A stretch of DNA of 64,000 nucleotides from Streptomyces geranii (GTDB taxonomy: Bacteria > Actinomycetota > Actinomycetes > Streptomycetales > Streptomycetaceae): NCBI RefSeq assembly GCF_002954775.1, contig NZ_PJME01000048.1:1-64000 (forward strand), written 5' to 3'. This document shows positions 57,646 through 64,000 of the stretch, in pieces (positions within the stretch are counted from its first letter, which is position 1; every line of letters starts with the position of its first letter). The translations under genes were made by a program, and so were the position numbers. The notes under the pieces were generated by a model. It was not told where the DNA came from and did not search any database. It saw nothing but the letters and a program-made list of their open reading frames with translations.

Positions 57646-60206
57646 CGTCCGTCTTCCTTCCGGGCCCCGTCGGGTCCCGGTGAGGGGTGGGTGGGCTGGT
57701 GGTCGGTCCGGTGGTCCGCGTCGGGCCTGAGCCGCGAGGCACGGGACTGACGCTGGAAGGCACCGACGGTGGCGCCGGATCGGGCACCCTTCCGCCGGGG
57801 CAGGGGCTGCACGGCGGCGCTGGTGGAGCCACCGCGCGGCGGTTCGACCGCGGGGTACGAGGGCGGCGGCTCCCGGAGTTCGGTGACGAGGCTCGCCTGC
57901 CGGACCCGCCGGGGGAGGGGGTTCTGGCCGCCGTCGGACGCCTGGGCGGGAGCCTGCGCGGGACGGGCCGGCGGCACCGAGGGCGTCGACGGAGCCGAGG
58001 GCGCGGCCCAGGGGCCGATCAGCGGCCGGGCGTACGTCTCCTGGTCGCCGGCGTAGGCGTCGCGCGGGCGGGGCGCGGGGCGGGCCGGGGCGTCGGCGAG
58101 GGTGAGCGGGTCCTGGACCTGGTCGTGGTCCTGCTCCGGGTGCGTCGGGTCCGTCGGGTGCGTGTGGCGGCCGGTCGCGGCGCGCAGGGCGAACCGGTCC
58201 TGGGCGTCAGCCGATGGGGAGGCCGTGGCCTGCGGGGGCGCCGGCAGCGGGGCGGGCCGGTCCGGGATGCGCTGACCGCCGGTGATCAGGTTGCCGGGGA
58301 CCAGCACCACGACCCTCGTGCCGCCGAACGACGACGGCCGCAGCTCCACCTGGAGGCCCAGGTTGGCGGCCAGACGGGCGACGACGTACAGGCCGAGCCG
58401 GGCGTCGTCGGCGCGGGACATCACGTCCATCCGGGGCGGGTTCGCCATCAGCTCGTTCGCCTCGGCGTACTGCTCGGGGTCCATGCCCATGCCCCGGTCC
58501 TCGATCTCGATCGCGATGCCACGCCCCACCTGGGACGCGGTCACCTCGACCGGGGTCGGCGGCCGGGAGAACGACACCGCGTTCTCCATCAGTTCGGCGA
58601 GGAGGTGGACCATCGGCCCGACCGCCCGCTCCGACAGCCAGGTCTCGCCGTCGGTGTCGATCCGGATGCGCCGGTAGTCCTGCACCTCGCCCTGCGCCGA
58701 GCGCAGGATGTCCAGCAGCAACACCGGTCTGCGCCAGCGGCGTTGGGGTGTGCCGCTGCCGAGGATGACCAGGTTCTCCTCGTAGCGGCGCAGCCGGGCC
58801 GCGAGGTGGTCGAGGTCGAAGAGCCCCTCCAGGACCTCGGGGTCCTCGTGCCGCCGCTGCATCTCGCCGAGACGTTTCAGCTGCATGCCGATCAGCAACT
58901 GCGTGCGCCGCGCGATGCGTTGCAGCAGCCGCTCGAAGCCGCGGTACAGCTCGATCTCCCGGACGGCGGTGTCCAGGGCCGAGCCGCGGGCCTGGTTGAG
59001 GGCCTGGCCGAGCTGGCCGAGTTCGTCGTCGCCGTGCCGGATCTCGGGCAACTCGGCGTCGGTGTCCACCTTCTCGCCCTGGCGCAGCCGCTCCACCAGA
59101 CCGGGCAGCCGCTCCTGGAGTTCGAGCGCCTGGGCGCGCAGCCCGAAGATACGGCGGCGCAGGATGCCGGTCAGCCGCAGCGAGATGAACAGCATCAGCA
59201 GTACGGCCGTCATGCTCACGGCGCTGTTGACCATCATGTCGGTCATCAGGCCGCCGAGTTCGTCCTCGGTGGCGGCGACCAGGTCGTCGGAGTAGGCGTT
59301 GCTGGCCTGCAGCAGCGCCGGTGTCATCCCGCCGAGGCTCTGCTGCCACTGCTTGCCGAGGGCGGCGGAGACGGCGGTCCGGCCCTTGTCGTCGGCGTCC
59401 CCGGTGTCCAGCAGACGCTGCTCGACCGTGGTCTTGCGCTTCCAGTCGGCGCCGGACAGCACGGCCCGGTAGGCCTTCGCCCGGGCCTCGGGCAGCTGCG
59501 GGACGACCTTGTCGTCGTAGATGTGCTGCTGGCTGCCGATCACCTCGGCCAGCTGGAAGCGCTCCTCGGCGGAGAGCCGGCCGCTCGCCACCCCGGCGGC
59601 GATGATCGCGTCCTCGCGCGAGAGCATCTCCAGGCCCCACTGCGCGTCGAGCGCGGGCCGGGCGAGGACGGTCGTCCCGCCGAAGCCGACGTTGCTGAAG
59701 TCCTCGAACAGCTGCATGCTCGACGCGATCACCGCGGTGTACTCGTCGAACGTCCGCTGCCGGTCCGTCGACCGCCGGTCCACGGCCTCCCGGTAGTCGG
59801 GCAGCTTCTTCAGCCCGAGGGTGACCTCCCGGAAGGGCTCCACGAGAGCGGACGGGACGGTGCCGAGCGCGTCGAGGCTCTGTACGGACCTGTCGGTGAG
59901 GGTGCGCTGCCGGGTCAGTTCGGTACGGCCGGCCTTGGGGTCGGCGAGTGCCGCCGCGCTCAGCCGCCGCTCGGCCTGGAGGTTGAAGAAGACGGTGACG
60001 AGCGGGGTGCCGAAGCGTTTCCCCTGCTCGTTGCGGTCATGGACGGTCCGCCAGTCGCCGTACAGCTGGGCGGAGTTCATCGCACCGAGGGCGACCAGGG
60101 CGAGACAGGGCACCAGGGCCAGGACGAGGAGGATCGTCCGGAGGGACAACTGGCGCTTCGGAGCGGGGTCCTGGCGTTGTCGCGCCGTGCGTGCGTGAAG
60201 TGCCAC
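57642..60206 (-). CDS. cvnA: conservon sensor kinase-like protein CvnA
   Basis: CvnA is the membrane sensor of the conservon, with a histidine-kinase-like ATPase. The 854-aa protein has TM1 (about 25-48), an extracytoplasmic nitrate/nitrite-sensor-like (NIT) domain (about 60-320), and TM2 (about 325-348). A HAMP-like linker, a coiled region and a HATPase domain (about 495-640) follow, with the N-box LLAELMENAVSFSRP and IEIEDRGMGMDPEQY. The last 200 residues are Pro/Ala-rich and probably disordered. No conserved phospho-His box is clear, as usual for this family. The GTG start lacks a strong ribosome site. Confidence 0.93.
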   Translation of the reverse strand: MALHARTARQRQDPAPKRQLSLRTILLVLALVPCLALVALGAMNSAQLYGDWRTVHDRNEQGKRFGTPLVTVFFNLQAERRLSAAALADPKAGRTELTRQRTLTDRSVQSLDALGTVPSALVEPFREVTLGLKKLPDYREAVDRRSTDRQRTFDEYTAVIASSMQLFEDFSNVGFGGTTVLARPALDAQWGLEMLSREDAIIAAGVASGRLSAEERFQLAEVIGSQQHIYDDKVVPQLPEARAKAYRAVLSGADWKRKTTVEQRLLDTGDADDKGRTAVSAALGKQWQQSLGGMTPALLQASNAYSDDLVAATEDELGGLMTDMMVNSAVSMTAVLLMLFISLRLTGILRRRIFGLRAQALELQERLPGLVERLRQGEKVDTDAELPEIRHGDDELGQLGQALNQARGSALDTAVREIELYRGFERLLQRIARRTQLLIGMQLKRLGEMQRRHEDPEVLEGLFDLDHLAARLRRYEENLVILGSGTPQRRWRRPVLLLDILRSAQGEVQDYRRIRIDTDGETWLSERAVGPMVHLLAELMENAVSFSRPPTPVEVTASQVGRGIAIEIEDRGMGMDPEQYAEANELMANPPRMDVMSRADDARLGLYVVARLAANLGLQVELRPSSFGGTRVVVLVPGNLITGGQRIPDRPAPLPAPPQATASPSADAQDRFALRAATGRHTHPTDPTHPEQDHDQVQDPLTLADAPARPAPRPRDAYAGDQETYARPLIGPWAAPSAPSTPSVPPARPAQAPAQASDGGQNPLPRRVRQASLVTELREPPPSYPAVEPPRGGSTSAAVQPLPRRKGARSGATVGAFQRQSRASRLRPDADHRTDHQPTHPSPGPDGARKEDGR

Positions 60207-60391
60207 AAGGGTTCCCGGCCTGTGAGTGGTGGCGGACTGTCCGAAAAGGAGCGGTCCGCGCCATGACAGGGGGGAGCCTACCGATTCACGAATTCATCAC
60301 AACAGTTGTTCCGGTGAATGGGAGCGACTCGTTATTCGGCCGACGCGGGGCCACCGGTGGGCCGACAATGGGCCGCGCGAACTGGAATCCC

Positions 60392-61102
60392 TCACACCGG
60401 TTTCGCGCAGCCCACCGGCCGTTCGCCGCCCAGCTGGACGTAAAGGGCGGTGGAGGCAGGGCAGTTGACGCGTTTGACGACGGCCTCGGTCACCTTGTAC
60501 TCGGGCTTCTTCTCGCCCATCCCGCTCGCGTCGCACGCGGTCTCCCGCACCTCCCCGCGCCCCGCGCTGTACACGCAGTCCCCGACGATCGTGCGCGGCC
60601 CTCCGCCGCCGCCCGGGTCGCCGGGGTGCGGGGCCTGGAGGTTGCGCATGCAGGAGTAGCCCTGCGGGACGGCCCCGTCGCCGTCCTCGTCGGCGGCGGG
60701 CCGCTGTTCGCTGATGTGCAGCACGAAGTCGGTGGTCGCCGGACACGACGGACCGTCGCCCACCTTTCCGTCGAACCGGGCCACGACCCGCGCCGCGGCC
60801 CGCTCACTGGTGCAGGGCACCTCGGTGAAGCTGGTGGTGCCGAAGGAGCTGCACTCGTCGACGGAGAGGAAGACGGTGCCGTAGCCGCTGGGCCGGGGCG
60901 ACGCGGGCCGCTGCCCGACCGCCTTGCCGTCGGCGGCCCCGGAGGCCCCGCCCGCCGACTCGCTCGCCGACCCGTCGCCGGACCCGCCCCCCGACAGCTG
61001 GCACCCACTCCCCAGGAACACCACGGCCGTCGCCAGCAGCGCGCAGACGAGCCCCCGTACACGCTTCACTCCCACGGACCCCACAGAACGCCTCTTGCGC
61101 AT
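60392..61102 (-). CDS. predicted lipoprotein, unknown function
   Basis: This 236-aa protein has a lipoprotein signal (about 1-34) with the lipobox LGSGC at Cys34, followed by a Gly/Ser-rich linker. The mature part has eight or more Cys, such as DECSSFG, VPCTSER, PSCPATTDF, YSCMRN, GDCVYS, TACDAS, VNCPAST and VGCAKP, likely forming disulfides. The paired spacing suggests two similar Cys-rich modules. The ATG at 61102 is preferred over an upstream start because it gives a typical signal. The function is unknown. Confidence 0.78.
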   Translation of the reverse strand: MRKRRSVGSVGVKRVRGLVCALLATAVVFLGSGCQLSGGGSGDGSASESAGGASGAADGKAVGQRPASPRPSGYGTVFLSVDECSSFGTTSFTEVPCTSERAAARVVARFDGKVGDGPSCPATTDFVLHISEQRPAADEDGDGAVPQGYSCMRNLQAPHPGDPGGGGGPRTIVGDCVYSAGRGEVRETACDASGMGEKKPEYKVTEAVVKRVNCPASTALYVQLGGERPVGCAKPV

Positions 61103-61415
61103 CGCATCCCCCCGAGTACCCCCGCCCAGCGTGGCCCGCACCGCCAGGGCCGCGCCGGATATCCGGCGGATTTGCGCCTATTGGGGGTGGTGCGCCGGTT
61201 GTGCGACGTACGCGCCGTACGCCTCCTTGCTTCCTGTTGCCGGACGGTCCCGGCGAGATCGACTACGGCGCGGGAACGCCCCTGGAGGGGCCGCAGGCCC
61301 CTTTCAGGGCGCGGGGCTGTGTTCATATGCGGCTCCGCCGCGTGGGCGCGACCGGCCACGACGGCGCCGCAGTCGACCGACAACCGGAGCCCCTCGCGCA
61401 CCACCGGCGGAACGC
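61103..61415. other. intergenic region with diverged dispersed repeat
   Basis: These 313 bp between the lipoprotein gene and the GH3 gene contain no convincing gene. A relative of the dispersed repeat occupies about 61276-61345 (ACGCCCCTGGAGGGGC, then CAGGGCGCGGGGCTGTG and GCGGCTCCGCCGCG). Confidence 0.6.
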
Positions 61416-63248
61416 TCAGTACGACAGCCCGTGCCCGACCGGATAAAGCACCACCGTCGGATCGCCCGCGTCCAGCACCCGTACCGGCAGCCTGCCGCGC
61501 GGCGCGACCCGCCCCGCGATCACCCGCGCGGCGGCCCGGAGTTCGACGTCCGTCCAGGAGTAGGTGGCCAAGTAGGCCTGTACGTCGGGCAGTTGGGCCA
61601 CGTCGTAAGGGTTGCGGACGGCGACACACACCACCGGCCGCCCGGTGGCGAGGAGTTGGGCGACCAGGGCCCGCTGACTGCTGGCGGCGCCGACGTTGTA
61701 CGTCCCGACCACCACCGCGTCCGCCTCCCCGGCGGCGGCGACCGCGCGGGCGATGACGGCGGCGGAGGGCGCGGTGCCGGTGGAGAGGGCGGTGGCGGTG
61801 AAGCCCAGCTCCGTGAGGGCGCCCGCGAGAACGCTGGTCGGCGGCCCGGTCGTCCCCGACGGCGAGGCGGGATCGGCCCCCACGACGAGCACCCGCTTCT
61901 GGGTGACCCGCGAAAGGGGCAGCAGTTGCCGCTCGTTGACGACGAGCGTGGTGGACCGTTCGGCGATCCGGTCGGCGGCGCCGAGATGCCCCGCGACCCC
62001 GACGGCCCGGTCGACGCCCGCGTGGGTGACGTACGGCCGGTCGAGCAGCCCGAGCCGGTTCTTGAGCCGAAGGACGCGCAGGATCGAGGTGTCGAGCCGC
62101 GCCTCCGTCAACTCCCCCTGCCGTACGGCCGCGAGGACGGCGTTCCAGGCGATGTCGAGGGAGGGCGGGTTGAGCAGCTGATCGACCCCGGCCTTGAGCG
62201 CCAGCACCGGAACCCGGTCGTCGCCGTACTTCTCCCGTACGCCCTGCATGCCCAGCGAGTCGGTCACCACGACCCCGTCGTAACCGAGTTCCTCGCGCAG
62301 GATGCCGGTGAGGATCGGGCGGGAGAGGGTCGCGGGGTCGCCGGAGGGGTCGAGGGCCGGGACCATGATGTGCGCGGTCATGATCGAGTCGATACCGGCA
62401 CGGATCGCGGCCCGGAACGGCGGTGCGTCGATCGTGTCCCACTCCGCCCGCGTGTGGTCGATGACGGGGAAGCCGTAGTGACTGTCGACGGCGGTGTCCC
62501 CGTGCCCCGGGAAGTGCTTGGCGGTGGCGGCGACCGAGGCCCGCTGATACCCGGTCACCTGCGCGGCGACCAGCCCGGCCACCGCGTTCGGATCGGCGCC
62601 GAAGGAGCGTACGCCGATCACCGGATTGGCCGGGTCGACGTTCACGTCGGCGACCGGCGCGTAGTCCTGGCGGATGCCGAGGGCGCGCAGTTCGGCGCCG
62701 CTGATGCTGCCCGCCGTACGGGCGTCGGTGCGCGAGCCGTTCGCGCCGAGGGCCATGGCGCCGGGGAGGAGGGTGGCGGGCTTGCCGACGCGGGCGACGA
62801 TCCCGTGCTCCTGGTCGGTGGAGACGAGCACGGGCAGCCCGCGCGGCAGACCGAGCGAGGCCCGCTGGATGCCGTTGCTGAGATCGGCGATCTGATGGGG
62901 ATCGCGGGTGTTGTGCGCCCAGGAGAAGTAGATGATCCCGCCGACCCGGTACCGGGCGATCAGCTCGGCCGCCGTCCGGACGCCGATCTCGGCGAGGTTG
63001 GCATCGATGTCGGCCTGGTCGGGGGCGGTGGCGGAGTGCCCGTACACCCGCATGACGAACAGCTGACCGACCTTCTCCTCCAGGGTCATCCCGGCGATGA
63101 TCCGCCGCAGCCGGGCGTCACCGCCGTACGCGGGCGGGGCGCCCGCCCGGGGGTCGTACGCCCGCGCCTCACCGCCGAGGGCGAGCGCGGCACCGGAACC
63201 GGCGGTGGCGGCGAGAAGAGCACGTCTGGTGGTGCCGGAGTCGCGCAC
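61416..63248 (-). CDS. GH3 beta-N-acetylhexosaminidase-like enzyme (NagZ type)
   Basis: This exported glycosidase of family GH3 probably releases N-acetylglucosamine from chitin or peptidoglycan fragments. The 610-aa protein has a Tat-like signal (TTRRALLAATAGSGAALALGG). KHFPGHGDTAVDSHYGFPVI is the NagZ-type His-Asp motif. GVVVTDSLGMQGV holds the nucleophile Asp. The C-terminal domain (about 390-600) follows, including VVGTYNVGAASS and TGRPVVCVAVRNPYDVAQL. The GTG at 63248 has AAGGAG 8 nt upstream. An inverted repeat GAAACTTCC / GGAAGTTTC lies in its promoter region. Confidence 0.9.
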   Translation of the reverse strand: MRDSGTTRRALLAATAGSGAALALGGEARAYDPRAGAPPAYGGDARLRRIIAGMTLEEKVGQLFVMRVYGHSATAPDQADIDANLAEIGVRTAAELIARYRVGGIIYFSWAHNTRDPHQIADLSNGIQRASLGLPRGLPVLVSTDQEHGIVARVGKPATLLPGAMALGANGSRTDARTAGSISGAELRALGIRQDYAPVADVNVDPANPVIGVRSFGADPNAVAGLVAAQVTGYQRASVAATAKHFPGHGDTAVDSHYGFPVIDHTRAEWDTIDAPPFRAAIRAGIDSIMTAHIMVPALDPSGDPATLSRPILTGILREELGYDGVVVTDSLGMQGVREKYGDDRVPVLALKAGVDQLLNPPSLDIAWNAVLAAVRQGELTEARLDTSILRVLRLKNRLGLLDRPYVTHAGVDRAVGVAGHLGAADRIAERSTTLVVNERQLLPLSRVTQKRVLVVGADPASPSGTTGPPTSVLAGALTELGFTATALSTGTAPSAAVIARAVAAAGEADAVVVGTYNVGAASSQRALVAQLLATGRPVVCVAVRNPYDVAQLPDVQAYLATYSWTDVELRAAARVIAGRVAPRGRLPVRVLDAGDPTVVLYPVGHGLSY

Positions 63249-63271
63249 GGGGCGCTCCTTCCCTCGTGAAG

Positions 63272-63308
63272 GAAACTTCCGAGAAGTCACGAATAACCGG
63301 GAAGTTTC
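63272..63308 (-). promoter_or_regulatory. inverted repeat upstream of the GH3 gene
   Basis: GAAACTTCC (63272-63280) and GGAAGTTTC (63300-63308) are perfect 9-bp inverted arms, 19 bp apart. They lie 24-60 bp before the GH3 start, a usual operator position. The sequence does not match the DasR site. Confidence 0.4.
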
Positions 63309-63681
63309 TTCCAGTCAAGGGTGCGAACACTAACGCGAGATGGCCGATTGTCCCCGTAACGGACCTGCGGACGACCGGGTATGAGGGGCCGCCACCGGCG
63401 CATCGGAGGGGGGCGCGCCGGTGACGGCTCGCTGCCGGCCGTGGGCGGTTGGAGAGGGGACGTCGGCGTTCGCAGCCAGCAGCGAGGCCGACACCGCACC
63501 GCGGTGACTCATCCGGCAGTCGTGCCGGTTGGACGGGGACGGGTCGGCATGGGTTCCCGGATTCCGGCCCGATCCGGGAAGTTGGTGCGGAGGTGGGCGG
63601 CGGGGAGCGAGTAATACCCACGAGTAGCGTCCCGTAATCCGGACGACACTCCGAAATTTGGCCAACCCTCTTAGATTCCAA

Positions 63682-63711
63682 GGGTGTTGGGCGATGATCC
63701 CAGCAACACCC
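63682..63711 (+). other. leader hairpin before the amidase-like gene
   Basis: GGGTGTTG pairs with CAACACCC, and the inner GGGC..TCCC part extends the stem. The hairpin ends 21 bp before the start codon. It could be an upstream terminator or a leader structure; I could not fit it to a known riboswitch. Confidence 0.4.
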
Positions 63712-63732
63712 TGCAGACACGGGAGGCGTGGC

Positions 63733-64000
63733 ATGGCCACGAAGACAGGACCCCAGCGATACCCCGGCGCCAGCCGGGCGAACTGGTACCAGGACGACTA
63801 TCCGGGCGACCCGATGCAGGTCAACGTCGTCGTCCTGCACACCACCGAGGGGCGCACCCTGCCCACGTACGGCGGTGGCTCGATGGCGCCGAACCTGACG
63901 GCGGTGCCGGATCTCGCCGCGAAGAAGCTGAAGTGGTACCAGCACTTCGACATAGAGACCTCGTCGCGGGCCCTCGCCAACAAGCGGGGCGGCGTCGAGA
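63733..64000 (+). CDS. amidase-like peptidoglycan enzyme, 5' part
   Basis: Only the first 89 residues are in the window, and the gene continues beyond position 64000. The N-terminus MATKTGPQRYPGASRANWYQ lacks a signal peptide. VVVLHTTEG resembles the zinc-binding His strand of N-acetylmuramoyl-L-alanine amidase (Amidase_2) proteins. DPMQVNV precedes it as in phage-type amidases. The ATG at 63733 has GGGAGG 7 nt upstream. The assignment is tentative because most of the domain is missing. Confidence 0.6.
   Translation, partial: MATKTGPQRYPGASRANWYQDDYPGDPMQVNVVVLHTTEGRTLPTYGGGSMAPNLTAVPDLAAKKLKWYQHFDIETSSRALANKRGGVE

Larger units (their letters stand above)
63249..63732. other. divergent intergenic region, GH3 to amidase-like gene
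   Basis: These 484 bp contain no convincing ORF. They hold an inverted repeat near the GH3 start (63272-63280 and 63300-63308) and a hairpin before the amidase-like gene (63682-63711). Confidence 0.55.

Noticed and set aside
63620..63732. A c-di-AMP (ydaO) riboswitch before the amidase-like gene
   Set aside because: I could see a simple hairpin but could not lay out the conserved ydaO core sequences.
1..64000. CRISPR arrays, IS elements, rRNA genes
   Set aside because: No regularly spaced repeats with unique spacers, no transposase-like protein and no rRNA-like sequence were seen.

Overview
This is a high-GC actinobacterial chromosome segment, almost certainly from a Streptomyces. The evidence is the third-position G/C codon bias, the AdpA gene with a TTA codon between its two domains, a complete desferrioxamine (des) cluster with iron boxes, a conservon (cvn) operon, an XRE/DUF397/anti-sigma-like triad, many Tat or Sec exported proteins, and dispersed intergenic GC-rich repeats of the Streptomyces kind. 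As far as I remember it, the order adpA - glmS - des - liu-like operon - acyl-CoA dehydrogenase/TesB - PucR - speB matches the Streptomyces coelicolor SCO2792-to-SCO2769 neighbourhood in reverse. No rRNA, tRNA, IS element or CRISPR array was found.

1-9.9 kb: adpA (developmental master regulator), a small membrane protein, a universal stress protein, glmS with a small conserved partner gene, a Tat-exported purple-acid-phosphatase-like enzyme behind a likely PHO box, a DUF4429/SHOCT protein, and an unusual sigma-like/zinc-finger/membrane/ricin-lectin fusion protein. 9.9-17.1 kb: desD, desC, desB and desA in one tightly overlapping operon, then desF and desE, with two IdeR/DmdR-type palindromes and a strong terminator after desD. 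17.2-19.7 kb: a small acidic protein gene and a two-gene operon of an isoprenyl-diphosphate-synthase homologue and a heme oxygenase homologue, directly beside the iron siderophore genes. This is the most intriguing accessory island of the window.

19.7-28.4 kb: a leucine/isovalerate (liu-type) operon of acyl-CoA dehydrogenase, HMG-CoA lyase and methylcrotonyl-CoA-carboxylase-like alpha and beta subunits. A TetR regulator is divergent, and two matching operator palindromes lie between it and the operon. A second acyl-CoA dehydrogenase and TesB thioesterase follow. 28.4-33.8 kb: a conserved phosphatase-annotated protein, a PucR regulator and the coupled speB/ThDP-enzyme pair. 33.8-36.8 kb: a FAD monooxygenase-TetR operon with its palindromic operator, and a divergent epoxide-hydrolase-like enzyme.

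36.8-41.4 kb: an ATP-binding anti-sigma-like protein, XRE/DUF5753 and DUF397 proteins (WhiJ/AbaA-like regulatory module), followed by a methyltransferase, a degenerate GyrB-like domain, a SUMF1-fold protein without the FGE cysteines, and a NUDIX hydrolase. 41.5-56.2 kb: LysR/M20 peptidase pair, DUF6585 protein, secreted endonuclease I, glycosyltransferase 39 with a Gly/Gln-rich insert, class-A-like serine hydrolase, secreted esterase/phytase-like protein, a fused heterodimer-like ABC exporter, a small secreted protein, and an S37 tripeptidyl aminopeptidase. 56.2-64.0 kb: the cvnA-B-C-D signalling operon, a lipoprotein, a GH3 beta-N-acetylhexosaminidase-like enzyme, and the start of an amidase-like gene that runs off the window.
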